From Clostridia bacterium (lineage in GTDB: Bacteria; Bacillota; Clostridia; Oscillospirales; CAG-272), in assembly GCA_017447775.1 (NCBI GenBank), contig JAFSMU010000001.1, forward strand, positions 26,529 through 90,528: DNA of 64,000 nt, written 5' to 3'. Below the pieces are notes generated by a model. It saw only the letters and a program-made list of their open reading frames with translations. It had not been told where the DNA came from and did not search any database. Positions 1 through 7,928 of this stretch are shown here, in pieces; the first letter of the stretch is position 1; every line of letters begins with the position of its first letter. The translations under genes were made by a program, and so were the position numbers.

Positions 1-550
1 ATGATTTGTGATCCTCCTCCCACAAGACCGCGTTCAGCTCGTTTACGCTGACGGACGCGCCTTCCCTGTCGATAAGATAAGCAAACAGCTCCTTTGACTT
101 GCTGTACCCGAATTTTACGGGAGTTCCGCCCGAAAACACCTCGAAATTGCCGAAGCATTTGACAGAGAGCTTCCCGCTCGGCTTTATCTCAACGGGAAAA
201 CGCAGATTATCCACCTCTTCCTTGACCTGACTGTCGCTGATCGGTTTTAACAAATACCCCGACGAGTGGACTTTGTGGGCGTCTATTGCGTACTCGCTGT
301 AAGCGGTGACAAAAATGACGTTTACTTTCGGATTGCGCTTTTTCAGAATTTTGGCAAGCTGTATCCCGTTTATAACGGGCATTTCAATATCGAGAAACGC
401 AACGTCGATGCGCTCCTCTTCCGTTTCCTCCGCCGCCCTGACGGGGTTTAAGTAACAAAGCAGTTCGCAGTCCTCGGGCAGCGCCTTTTTGACGGCACTT
501 TTAAGTCTTATCAGCTGAAGTTCCTCGTCGTCCACAAGCAATGCTTTCAT
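1..550 (-). CDS. Response regulator, REC plus SARP-like winged helix (3' end outside window)
   Basis: Read directly on the minus strand. The start ATG overlaps the stop of the kinase gene as ATGA, so the pair is translationally coupled. The N-terminal receiver domain has the acidic pair DDE near residues 7-9, the phospho-acceptor Asp54 in FLDIEMP, Thr82 and Lys102 in LLKPI. From about residue 125 the protein enters a second domain (LSVKCFGNFEVF..., SKELFAYLIDR, LLW-like ELNAVLWEED) that resembles the winged-helix half of SARP/BTAD regulators. A LytTR domain, the usual partner of LytS-type kinases, is not seen. The gene runs off the window after about 183 codons, so a BTAD region may follow. 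Role: phosphorylation-controlled transcription factor; targets unknown. Confidence 0.85.
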   Translation of the reverse strand, partial: MKALLVDDEELQLIRLKSAVKKALPEDCELLCYLNPVRAAEETEEERIDVAFLDIEMPVINGIQLAKILKKRNPKVNVIFVTAYSEYAIDAHKVHSSGYLLKPISDSQVKEEVDNLRFPVEIKPSGKLSVKCFGNFEVFSGGTPVKFGYSKSKELFAYLIDREGASVSVNELNAVLWEEDHKS

Positions 551-1821
551 TTGCGCTCTCCTTTATGAAATATGACCGTGACTTTTGTCCCTTTTTCGAT
601 CTCGCTGTTTATTATAATCTCGCCGCCGCAAGTCTTTTCGACGCGGTATTTGATATTGCTAAGGCCGATGTGGCGGTTGGTGCTGAAATCAATATCCTCA
701 ATATTGAAGCCGACGCCGTCGTCGATGACCTCAACAACGTAAGAAACGTCTGTTTCGTATGATCTGATCGTGAGATTGCCGCCCTCGATTTTTTTGAGTA
801 TTCCGTGCTTTATCGCGTTTTCGACGATCGGCTGAATACACAGCGGCGGAACGTAAAACTCCGTTGCCTGCACGTCGTAAACGACGTTCACTCGCTCGCC
901 GAAGCGCATTTTTTCAAGCTCGGTATATGAGCGGATATGTTTCAGCTCGTCGTCAAACGGTATCAGCCGCGTTTCCGTAAGAGATGAAAGATTATGCCGC
1001 AGGTATTCGGTAAAATTGTCAAGCGCCGTCTGCGCCTTTTCGGGATTTATCGAAATAAGCGTTGAAATCGACGACAGCGAATTATAGATAAAGTGCGGTT
1101 GGATCTGCGACAGCATGATCTTGATACGCGCTTCTTTGTTTTTTTCTTCTTCTTTTGCGAGGATGAGATTCCTCTTTGTGCTTAAAAACAGGAAAAGTAT
1201 TTCGATTGCGATTATGATAGAAGCGTACGCTATGGCGTACCCTTTGAAGATATTCTGCAAAATTATCGCGACAAGCGGCAAAAAGCAGTAAAACGCAAAT
1301 GCCGTTTTCTCCCCCGCCGTCAGTTTTTTGTTTGTGATCGCAACAAGGAAAATCGTGGCAAACGCGACAAACTGATATCCCTGCGACAAAATCATCGTCT
1401 TGCTGCGAAGATATACGCCGCCGCTTGACGTGAAGAAGAATCCCGTAAAGATGTTGACGATATCAAGGATTACGAATATGGCAAACAGCACCAAATTGAT
1501 AAGAGCGATCGCTTTTGCCTTTGCGATTTTTATTTCGATGTAGCTGAGCGCATAGATGACCAACAAAAATACTTCGACGTTGTTCATGATATAAAAGCTT
1601 GTGTAAGAAGCGATTATGAACGGATCGCTTGTATAATTTGCCTTTATAACGGTAAACGAAAGGTACGCGCCGAAATGCAGGGCGGTAAAAATCAAAAAAA
1701 TCAGAAGTGTTTTTTCGTCCTTGCGCTTCTCCTTTTTCAGAACGATATTCAGAACGTGAATCAAGATGATAAGAATGCCGATGATGCATACCGACGCGTT
1801 AAAAACGCTTTCTTTGCTCAT
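547..1821 (-). CDS. Sensor histidine kinase, LytS/YehU type
   Basis: A 424-residue membrane kinase. Residues 1-225 form about six hydrophobic segments with no recognisable extracellular sensor domain. Then comes a short charged linker and the His_kinase (PF06580) box with the phospho-accepting His243 in QPHFIYNSL. The HATPase region follows, with the N box in PIVENAIKHG and G boxes in DDGVGF and HIGLSNI. This architecture is typical of kinases that sense through the membrane and phosphorylate a cytoplasmic regulator. The downstream gene encodes that regulator and overlaps by 4 nt. The signal is not predictable from sequence. Confidence 0.93.
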   Translation of the reverse strand: MSKESVFNASVCIIGILIILIHVLNIVLKKEKRKDEKTLLIFLIFTALHFGAYLSFTVIKANYTSDPFIIASYTSFYIMNNVEVFLLVIYALSYIEIKIAKAKAIALINLVLFAIFVILDIVNIFTGFFFTSSGGVYLRSKTMILSQGYQFVAFATIFLVAITNKKLTAGEKTAFAFYCFLPLVAIILQNIFKGYAIAYASIIIAIEILFLFLSTKRNLILAKEEEKNKEARIKIMLSQIQPHFIYNSLSSISTLISINPEKAQTALDNFTEYLRHNLSSLTETRLIPFDDELKHIRSYTELEKMRFGERVNVVYDVQATEFYVPPLCIQPIVENAIKHGILKKIEGGNLTIRSYETDVSYVVEVIDDGVGFNIEDIDFSTNRHIGLSNIKYRVEKTCGGEIIINSEIEKGTKVTVIFHKGERK

Positions 1822-1851
1822 TTTTTCACCGCCTATGCTTCGTTTTAATTT

Positions 1852-1880
1852 ATCATATCACTTTTTTTGACGAAATGCAA
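1852..1880 (-). promoter_or_regulatory. Sigma-A promoter for the two-component operon
   Basis: On the minus strand, -35 TTGCAT (1875-1880) and -10 TATGAT (1852-1857) are separated by 17 nt. They lie about 30 nt upstream of the kinase ATG. Confidence 0.6.
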
Positions 1881-1941
1881 GCGCTGTATGACGTCAAATG
1901 CGATTTTAGCGGCGACGGCGGCTTTTGTTTGACAAAATCTA

Positions 1942-1970
1942 TTGAAAAACGTTGGGCGTTGTGATATAAT
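1942..1970 (+). promoter_or_regulatory. Sigma-A promoter for the ZIP transporter
   Basis: -35 TTGAAA (1942-1947), 17-nt spacer, consensus -10 TATAAT (1965-1970). The operator-like palindrome starts 2 nt after the -10, so it would cover the transcription start. Confidence 0.75.
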
Positions 1971-1971
1971 G

Positions 1972-1987
1972 GTTAGTACAGACTAAC
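1972..1987. promoter_or_regulatory. Operator-like palindrome, likely metalloregulator site
   Basis: A perfect inverted repeat, GTTAGT-ACAG-ACTAAC, lies between the -10 box and the Shine-Dalgarno of a metal transporter gene. The TTAG...CTAA core resembles DtxR/MntR/IdeR family half-sites (family knowledge). Its position suits repression of the promoter by a metal-loaded regulator (inference). No regulator gene is adjacent. Confidence 0.6.
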
Positions 1988-2004
1988 ATGGCGGAGGAAT
2001 GAAT

Positions 2005-2784
2005 ATGAAACAGACTGTTCTGGGACTGCTTATCCCGTTTTTGGGTACGGCGCTCGGCGCGGCGTGCGTTTTCTTTATGAAAAGGGAGCTTAGCGTTGCC
2101 GTTCAGCGTGCGTTGACAGGCTTTGCCGGCGGCGTTATGGTCGCGGCGTCTATATGGAGCCTTATCGTTCCGGCGATAGAGCAGTCAGAGTCGATGGGCA
2201 AGCTGTCGTTTTTGCCGGCGCTTATCGGGTTTTGGCTCGGCGTGCTGTTTTTGCTGCTGCTCGACCACGTCATTCCCCACTTACACCGAAGCTCAGACAA
2301 GGCCGAAGGCCCGCGCAGCAAGCTTGCACGCACGACGATGATGGTGCTTGCGGTAACGCTGCATAATATACCCGAGGGAATGGCTGTCGGCGTCGTCTAC
2401 GCGGGGCTTATTTCCGGCTCTGCCGAAATATCGGTCGGCGGCGCGCTCGCGCTTGCGATCGGCATTGCAATACAGAATTTCCCGGAGGGCGCGATAATTT
2501 CGATGCCGCTTCACGCACAGGGAAAAAGCAAAGGCCGCGCCTTCGCCGACGGCGTTCTTTCAGGCGTTGTTGAGCCTGTTTTCGGCGCGATCACGGTGCT
2601 TCTTTCGGGACTGATAGTTCCGGCGATGCCTTATCTGCTTTCTTTCGCGGCAGGCGCGATGATGTACGTCGTTGTCGAGGAGCTTGTGCCCGAAATGTCG
2701 CAGGGGGAGCACTCGCACGTCGGAGTTATTATGTTCTCGGTCGGGTTTACGCTTATGATGGCGCTTGACGTTGCGCTGGGATAA
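2005..2784 (+). CDS. ZIP family metal permease (ZupT/GufA-like)
   Basis: A 259-residue polytopic membrane protein with about eight hydrophobic segments. The family metal-binding motifs are present: HNIPEG at about residues 120-125 and QNFPEG at 157-162. A His-containing cytoplasmic stretch (PHLHR) lies near residue 92. ZIP proteins move Zn, Fe or Mn into the cytoplasm. I chose the ATG at 2005 because GGAGG (1993-1997) is 7 nt away; the in-frame ATG at 1999 would leave a spacing of 1 nt. The gene is monocistronic, with its own promoter and a palindromic operator, which implies metal-responsive control. Confidence 0.92.
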   Translation: MKQTVLGLLIPFLGTALGAACVFFMKRELSVAVQRALTGFAGGVMVAASIWSLIVPAIEQSESMGKLSFLPALIGFWLGVLFLLLLDHVIPHLHRSSDKAEGPRSKLARTTMMVLAVTLHNIPEGMAVGVVYAGLISGSAEISVGGALALAIGIAIQNFPEGAIISMPLHAQGKSKGRAFADGVLSGVVEPVFGAITVLLSGLIVPAMPYLLSFAAGAMMYVVVEELVPEMSQGEHSHVGVIMFSVGFTLMMALDVALG

Positions 2785-2816
2785 TAATTACATATTTGAT
2801 TGCATTTATATTTTAC

Positions 2817-2845
2817 TTGATTTTTTACTCAATATATGATAAAAT
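2817..2845 (+). promoter_or_regulatory. Promoter for the GH78 gene
   Basis: TTGATT, 17-nt spacer, TAAAAT, 33 nt before the start codon. It sits in the AT-rich gap after the ZIP gene. Confidence 0.55.
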
Positions 2846-2877
2846 AAACTGAAAATATTTTTAGGGCAGGTACACTT

Positions 2878-5487
2878 ATGAAGATATACGGTCTTACCGT
2901 CAATTATCTCACCGAGCCGACAGGTGTTGACAAGACGCCGCGTTTTTGCTACAAGGTTGAGTCAAACGTGCGCGGGGACGCTCAGAAGAGCGCGCGCATA
3001 CGCCTTTATTCTTCCGCCGATATGGCGGAGCCTGTATGGGACACGGGCGAAACTTTCGGCGCGCAGGAGCTGTTCATAAAATATACCGGCGATAAACTTT
3101 TGCCGGTACATAAATATTTCTGGCGTGTCGACGTTACAAGCGAATCCGGCGAGAGCGGATATGAGGTAAGCTCGTTTGTTACCGGCAAGCTCGACACCCG
3201 CTGGGACGGCAAATGGATAAGCGCAAACTACGTCCGCCGCGAGGGGGACGCTTTCGGCGCGGTGTATCTGAGAAAATCGTTCAGGCTTGAAAAACGTGCC
3301 GCCGAGGCGTATCTTTCTATATGCGGCCTCGGATATTTCGAGAGCAGCATCAACGGCAAAAAGACGGGCGACGACGTGCTTTCCCCCGCTTTTACCGATT
3401 TTTCAAAAACTGATATGTACCTGACGTACGACGTTTCTGACAAGCTCACGCTCGGCGAAAACGTCATCTCCGTCGTGCTCGGCAACGGTTGGTACAACTG
3501 CTTTGCGGACGATCCGTGGAATACAAAGGCGGCGTCGTGGCGCAACTGGCCGAAGATGATATGCGAGCTTAAAATAACGTACGACGACGGCACGTCGGAA
3601 AAAATCGTTTCCGATACGACTTGGCGCGGCTCAAAGGGGCCGATATTCTTCAACGGCATCCGCAACGGCGAGCATTACGACGCGCGCCTTGAACTTGGCG
3701 ACTACAAAAACGCGGGATATGACGATTCCGCATGGGACGGCACCAAAATAGTAAAAAGCCCCGGCGGGCTTCTTGAAGCGATGGAAATGCCGCCGATAAG
3801 GGTTTACAAAACGTTCTCCCCAAGCAAGATACGCAAATCCGAAAACGGATACATTATAGAATTTCCGCAGAACATGGCGGGATACTGCGAGTACGTTTTC
3901 CGCGGAGCGAAGGACACGGAGATAACGATACGCCATTCCGATATGCTTCTCGATAACGGCGAGCTTGATATGCAGATGGGCGGGATGACGCGCTCGCACG
4001 GCTTCCAGACGGACAAGTACATCAAAAAGAGCGACGAGCCTGAAAAATGGCATCCGATATTCGTATATCACGGTTTTCAGTATATCGAAATTTCGGGCAT
4101 AGATTACGAGCCGACGGAAAACGACGTTGTGGCGGTGTGCGTATGCACGGACGTCGGCGTTGCGGGCAAGTTCTCATGCTCCGACGAGCTGCTTAACAAA
4201 GTCCAGCATCTTTGCCGCTGGTCGACAATATCGAATATGCACTCCGTGCCGACAGACTGCCCACACCGCGAGAAAAACGGCTGGACGGGCGACACGGCGC
4301 TTTCCTGCGAGCAGATGCTGATAAACTTCGGCGCGCAGTCTTTCCTCTCCAAATGGAGCGAGGATATGCGCTCATCCCAGCGCCCCGCCGGACAGATACC
4401 GTGCGTCGTGCCGTCGACAGGCTGGGGTTATTACGGGCTAATGGGGCCGGACTGGTCGAGCGCGCTAATAACTGTGCCATACAACATATATCTCTACGAG
4501 GGTGACGTCGATATACTTAAAATCAACTACGACGCCATCCGCCGCAACTGCGACTTTATGGAGAGTATGACCGACGATCTGACGCTGAACTACGGCACGG
4601 GCGACTGGTGTCCTCCGTTTGAAGGGCCGGCGATCTCGGCAAATATGGGCAACTACAAATGCCCCGTTGAAGTCAGCGACACGGCGTTCTTCTACAACGC
4701 CGCAAAGACTGTCGTCAAGATCGCAAAGCTGCTCGGAAAAGACGACGACGCCAAGTATTATTCCGACCTTGCCGCCAGCATAAGAACGGTATGGCGCGAA
4801 AAATTCTTTGACAAAGACACGTTCACCGTCAAGGGCGACTGCCAGACGGCGACGGGCGTTATGCTTTATTTCGGACTTTACGAGCAGGACGAGTACGAGG
4901 GGCTTGTAAACAAGCTCATTTCTCAGATAGAAGAAAAAGACTGGCACCTCGATTTCGGCGTTCTCGGCAACAAATTCGTAATGCATTCTCTCGGCGCGGC
5001 GGGCAAAAACGACGTGGGCTATCGAATGATCGCCCAGCGCACGTTCCCGGGATGCCAGAGGTGGATCGACCTCGGCGCGACGACGCTGTGGGAATGCTGG
5101 AACGGCAAAGGCTCGCACAACCACCATATGTTCTCCGATCTCTCTGCGTTCATGTATAAGTACGTCGGCGGCATATCCCCCGACGAGAGCGAGCCGGGCT
5201 TCCGCCACGTCATCCTGCGCCCCGCGATAACGTCGGGCCTTGAAAGCGCGATGTCGACTCACGAGAGTATGTACGGCGAAGTAAAATGCTACTTCTCCGT
5301 CCGCGACGGAAAAACGAACATAAATCTGAAAGTGCCGTTTGGATGCCGCGCAACTCTGTATATCCCATCATCACTTGCGTCGACGCTGTGCGACGAAAAT
5401 ACGCCGATAAACGAGATCTATCCGTTGTCTGTAACATCCGGCGAGGCAAAAATCGAGCTTTCATCGGGCGAATACAATTTTGCATAA
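2878..5487 (+). CDS. Alpha-L-rhamnosidase, GH78
   Basis: An 869-residue glycosidase that should remove terminal alpha-L-rhamnose from glycans or glycosides. N-terminal beta-sandwich domains occupy roughly residues 1-330 (SINGKKTGDDVLSPAFTDF and LGNGWYN are hallmark stretches). The (alpha/alpha)6 catalytic barrel begins near residue 430 and carries the family signature PTDCPHREKNGWTGD at about 457-471, including the catalytic acid region. A later barrel motif is TTLWECWNG. A C-terminal beta domain follows (ISPDESEPGFRHVILRP). No signal peptide is present, so the enzyme is predicted to be cytoplasmic and to act on imported oligosaccharides. It ends at a strong shared terminator. Confidence 0.93.
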   Translation: MKIYGLTVNYLTEPTGVDKTPRFCYKVESNVRGDAQKSARIRLYSSADMAEPVWDTGETFGAQELFIKYTGDKLLPVHKYFWRVDVTSESGESGYEVSSFVTGKLDTRWDGKWISANYVRREGDAFGAVYLRKSFRLEKRAAEAYLSICGLGYFESSINGKKTGDDVLSPAFTDFSKTDMYLTYDVSDKLTLGENVISVVLGNGWYNCFADDPWNTKAASWRNWPKMICELKITYDDGTSEKIVSDTTWRGSKGPIFFNGIRNGEHYDARLELGDYKNAGYDDSAWDGTKIVKSPGGLLEAMEMPPIRVYKTFSPSKIRKSENGYIIEFPQNMAGYCEYVFRGAKDTEITIRHSDMLLDNGELDMQMGGMTRSHGFQTDKYIKKSDEPEKWHPIFVYHGFQYIEISGIDYEPTENDVVAVCVCTDVGVAGKFSCSDELLNKVQHLCRWSTISNMHSVPTDCPHREKNGWTGDTALSCEQMLINFGAQSFLSKWSEDMRSSQRPAGQIPCVVPSTGWGYYGLMGPDWSSALITVPYNIYLYEGDVDILKINYDAIRRNCDFMESMTDDLTLNYGTGDWCPPFEGPAISANMGNYKCPVEVSDTAFFYNAAKTVVKIAKLLGKDDDAKYYSDLAASIRTVWREKFFDKDTFTVKGDCQTATGVMLYFGLYEQDEYEGLVNKLISQIEEKDWHLDFGVLGNKFVMHSLGAAGKNDVGYRMIAQRTFPGCQRWIDLGATTLWECWNGKGSHNHHMFSDLSAFMYKYVGGISPDESEPGFRHVILRPAITSGLESAMSTHESMYGEVKCYFSVRDGKTNINLKVPFGCRATLYIPSSLASTLCDENTPINEIYPLSVTSGEAKIELSSGEYNFA

Positions 5488-5490
5488 TAA

Positions 5491-5515
5491 AAAATTCCGC
5501 TTAAAGCGGAATTTT
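5491..5515. terminator. Bidirectional terminator between GH78 and ECF S genes
   Basis: Inverted repeat AAAATTCCGC / GCGGAATTTT with a 5-nt loop, with T-runs on both strands. It serves the two convergent genes. Confidence 0.85.
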
Positions 5516-5519
5516 TTCT

Positions 5520-6068
5520 TTATTCTTCTATCGTCAGTTTCGCGCGGCGCAGCGCCATAACGAGAAGCGGCACGACGACTATGTGCAGCGCGATCCCGGG
5601 CAGTGCCGTTGCGAAGTATGCCGTCCACATGGCGCCAAAGGAATACGTTGTGTTATTTATTCCCGCCATAATGAACTGCACACCGCCGCCGACGAGCCTG
5701 CCGAGTATCATTGCAACAATAAGCGACAAATAAAGCCCGATGGGATATTTCAGCTTCTTGAAAACGAACCTGTTGAACACGCCGGAAATAATACCGTAAG
5801 CCAACAGCTCAAACGCCATCGGAACGGCGACCGCGGGGAACGGCGGCATGCCGACAAGCAGCGTGCGGAAAAGCGGCGACACAAACCCGACGACGCCGCC
5901 CCACACCGGCCCGCATATAAGTCCGCAAAGGAACACAGGTATGTGCATAAGGCTCAGCATATTTCCGAGCTGGCGGTTATTTCCCGTTATGAACGGAAGC
6001 AAAAACGCAAGCGCCACGCACAGTGCCGCATACGACATACAAACTATCATTTTTCTCGTCTTTTTCAT
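5520..6068 (-). CDS. ECF transporter S component (PF12822-like), substrate unknown
   Basis: A 182-residue integral membrane protein with about five or six hydrophobic segments and a short basic N-terminus (MKKTRK). The stretch LGNMLSLMHIPVFLCGLICG followed by FRTLLVGMPPF is typical of a Firmicutes S-component group annotated only as ECF transporter S component. S components bind a vitamin or other micronutrient and pair with a shared EcfAA'T module, which is not in this window. The start follows GAGGTG at 5-nt spacing. The gene lies 139 nt downstream of DUF3842 behind a structured leader, so it may have its own control. Confidence 0.85.
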   Translation of the reverse strand: MKKTRKMIVCMSYAALCVALAFLLPFITGNNRQLGNMLSLMHIPVFLCGLICGPVWGGVVGFVSPLFRTLLVGMPPFPAVAVPMAFELLAYGIISGVFNRFVFKKLKYPIGLYLSLIVAMILGRLVGGGVQFIMAGINNTTYSFGAMWTAYFATALPGIALHIVVVPLLVMALRRAKLTIEE

Positions 6069-6207
6069 TATTTCACCTCAAAAAATAAAGATATCGCTCC
6101 CGTGCAGAGAAAGCGATATCTTCGTGATACCGATATGTTTTTTGTGTATATACGACTTCGGTCGTTTGCGGCGGCTTCGTGTCGCCTTTTTTATTTTACG
6201 TGAAAAA
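6069..6207 (-). promoter_or_regulatory. Structured leader upstream of the ECF S gene
   Basis: On the minus strand a 9-bp perfect stem, GATATCGCT/AGCGATATC (6112-6120 with 6090-6098, 13-nt loop), is followed by a U-rich run and immediately by the Shine-Dalgarno. Upstream lie ACGAC-CGAA-GTCGT (6152-6165) and a GGCG/CGCC dyad. An upstream ATATCG could compete for the second arm. The arrangement suits attenuation or a riboswitch, but no known class is recognised. Confidence 0.45.
6170..6192 (+). terminator. Terminator-like hairpin on the plus strand
   Basis: GGCG...CGCC with a UUCG-containing loop followed by six T. No plus-strand gene ends here, so either it terminates read-through or an antisense RNA, or it is part of the minus-strand leader. 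Confidence 0.4.
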
Positions 6208-6633
6208 TCACCGTTTGTCAAGCGTTTTTTCTGCAACGGCGCCGATTTTTTTCATCGCGTCGTCAAGAAGCGACGACAGCGGCGCGTTATCGACACCGGC
6301 GATAAGCGTTTCGCACCTGTTCATCGGGATAAGAACCTTTACGGCGTCGCTCTGCCCTACCGCCGTCGCCATTTTGGGAGTCACCTCGCCGAGCAGTGCG
6401 TCGGCAACGACGATCCCGATAGGGCCTGTTATTATATCGGCGCGGCGGCACCCGACAAGGACGGCGTTTTCCCCCGTCGCGCCGGAAACGTTCCCGGCTT
6501 TAAGCATATTCGCCGTTGCGGCGCTGTTTGTTCCGACGACGGTAACCGATGCGTCGGGGTATGACGATACCGTCATTTCGGCAAGGCGGCGGCCGATGTT
6601 GCCGCCCTGACCGTCGATTATGAGAACGTTCAT
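6208..6633 (-). CDS. DUF3842 family protein
   Basis: A 141-residue small alpha/beta protein. The N-terminus, VLIIDGQGGNIGRRL, looks like a Rossmann-type glycine-rich nucleotide-binding loop. GTNSAATANMLKAG, ADIITGPIGIV and VLIPMNRC are stretches I recognise as characteristic of DUF3842. Function is unknown; NAD(P)- or nucleotide-linked sensing is only an inference from the loop. Its ATG overlaps the stop of the DUF896 gene, so it is translationally coupled to the cyclophilin-DUF896 unit. Confidence 0.85.
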   Translation of the reverse strand: MNVLIIDGQGGNIGRRLAEMTVSSYPDASVTVVGTNSAATANMLKAGNVSGATGENAVLVGCRRADIITGPIGIVVADALLGEVTPKMATAVGQSDAVKVLIPMNRCETLIAGVDNAPLSSLLDDAMKKIGAVAEKTLDKR

Positions 6634-6806
6634 TTTTTCTCCTTGTATTCAAATTCCGTGTTTTCAAGCTGAGCGGCGAAGTTTTTACGGAAAATGGCGC
6701 GGAACTGATCGCGCAGGCGCGATTGCTCCGCTTTTTCGTCGGGAGTCAGCCCGACCGTCTTTTCCTTTCGCGCAAGCTCGTTTATCCTGTCGGTAAGCGC
6801 GCTCAT
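6630..6806 (-). CDS. DUF896 family small protein (YnzC-like)
   Basis: A 58-residue ORF found by reading the minus strand between two annotated genes. It begins MSALTDRINELARKEK and contains the family-typical helix pattern ending in LRDQFRAIFRKNF and AQLENT. DUF896 proteins are short two-helix cytoplasmic proteins of unknown function that are widespread in Bacillota. GAGGA precedes the ATG inside the end of the cyclophilin gene; the gap to that gene is 1 nt, and the stop overlaps the DUF3842 start. The tight packing supports one operon. Confidence 0.88.
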   Translation of the reverse strand: MSALTDRINELARKEKTVGLTPDEKAEQSRLRDQFRAIFRKNFAAQLENTEFEYKEKK

Positions 6807-6807
6807 A

Positions 6808-7284
6808 TCAGTCCTCGATAGTTACCGTTTTGATCTTCTGCGTAACGCGCGGGCGATCTGAAAAGTCAGTGGGAACGCCGGCGATCTCGTCAAGCGTTTC
6901 AAAGCCGTCCGTCATTTTGCCGAAAGCGGCGTACTGACCGTCGAGGTGCGGCGCGTTTTTGTGCATTATAAAAAACTGCGAGCCGGCGGAGTTCGGGCTT
7001 TGAGAGCGAGCCATGGAGATAACGCCGCGCGTATGTTTGAGCGGATTGTTTACGCCGTTTGAAGCAAACTCCCCTTTTATCGTGTGGCCGGGACCGCCCA
7101 TACCCGTTCCCGTCGGGTCGCCGCCCTGTATCATAAAACCTTCAATGACGCGGTGGAAGATAAGCCCGTCATAAAAGCCTTCTTTTGCAAGCTTTACAAA
7201 GTTGTCTACCGTTATCGGCGCCGTTTCGGGATAAAGGTCAAGAGTCATCTTGCCGCCGTTTTCCATTTCTATTATTGCTTTCAT
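6808..7284 (-). CDS. Peptidyl-prolyl cis-trans isomerase, cyclophilin type
   Basis: A 158-residue single-domain cyclophilin without signal peptide, hence cytoplasmic. Catalytic and cyclosporin-pocket motifs are visible: FHRVIEGFMIQGGDPTGTG near residues 43-61, ANSGSQFFI-like NSAGSQFFIMH near 97-107, and HLDGQYAAFGKM near 112-123. It accelerates proline isomerisation during protein folding. It is the first gene of a cyclophilin-DUF896-DUF3842 cluster. Confidence 0.96.
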   Translation of the reverse strand: MKAIIEMENGGKMTLDLYPETAPITVDNFVKLAKEGFYDGLIFHRVIEGFMIQGGDPTGTGMGGPGHTIKGEFASNGVNNPLKHTRGVISMARSQSPNSAGSQFFIMHKNAPHLDGQYAAFGKMTDGFETLDEIAGVPTDFSDRPRVTQKIKTVTIED

Positions 7285-7344
7285 TTTTGTTTACCTCTTT
7301 TTATTTTTTATCATTTTACCATAATGCGAAAAAAGTTTCAATAC

Positions 7345-7920
7345 TTATTTTATAAAATCGCCGTCGCTGTGAACGACGGTCAGCGTAAACATGGCGCAAA
7401 CGAAAAAGAGCAGTGAAAAATTTTCGCTTCCGTAAAAGAATATGTAAACCGCGGCAAGATACAAAAGCGTAAGGGTTACAACGCTCAGAACTCCGAGAAC
7501 GCGCTCCGCACTATCGCGCCCGAAAAAATGTGATGTCGCCGCCATGAACACGTTCCCGCCGTCGAGCGCGCGCACGGGCAGGACGTTGAGCATACCGAGA
7601 CTGAGTGAGAAAACAAAAAGCTCGCGCACGCCATCCCCGCTCGGCAAAACGCCCGATAAAATAAGCGCGCACACGGTAAAATTCACAAACGGCCCCGCCG
7701 CCGCGATCAGCGCCTCGTGAAGATATGAGCGCGGCTGGCGCATATCAAACGATATGCCAAACGGCACAACGTTTATCCCCGTCACGCGCACGCCGAGAAT
7801 AGCCCCCGCGGCGACGTGCCCCGCCTCGTGAACGGCAACAGCGGTCACTATCCCGAAAATGCGCGCGGGCGAAAATGCAAGCGCCATTACGGCCGCGCCG
7901 AAAAGCGCAAGCGGATGCAC
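7345..7920 (-). CDS. Site-2 protease, M50 family (SpoIVFB-like)
   Basis: About 191 residues, with four or more membrane segments. The zinc-binding HEAGH motif lies in AVAVHEAGHVAAG, and the third ligand motif is NVLPVRALDGG. It is expected to cleave a membrane substrate within the bilayer; the short form without PDZ or CBS domains is like SpoIVFB. A longer in-frame ORF extends over the upstream gene, but its extra residues are low-complexity shadow sequence. The best start is GTG at 7920, giving VHPLALFG, after GGAAGG in the end of the AI-2E gene. An ATA start a few codons earlier would restore the common KIKVHPL beginning. Operonic with the AI-2E gene. Confidence 0.85.
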   Translation of the reverse strand: MHPLALFGAAVMALAFSPARIFGIVTAVAVHEAGHVAAGAILGVRVTGINVVPFGISFDMRQPRSYLHEALIAAAGPFVNFTVCALILSGVLPSGDGVRELFVFSLSLGMLNVLPVRALDGGNVFMAATSHFFGRDSAERVLGVLSVVTLTLLYLAAVYIFFYGSENFSLLFFVCAMFTLTVVHSDGDFIK

Positions 7921-7928
7921 CTTGATTT

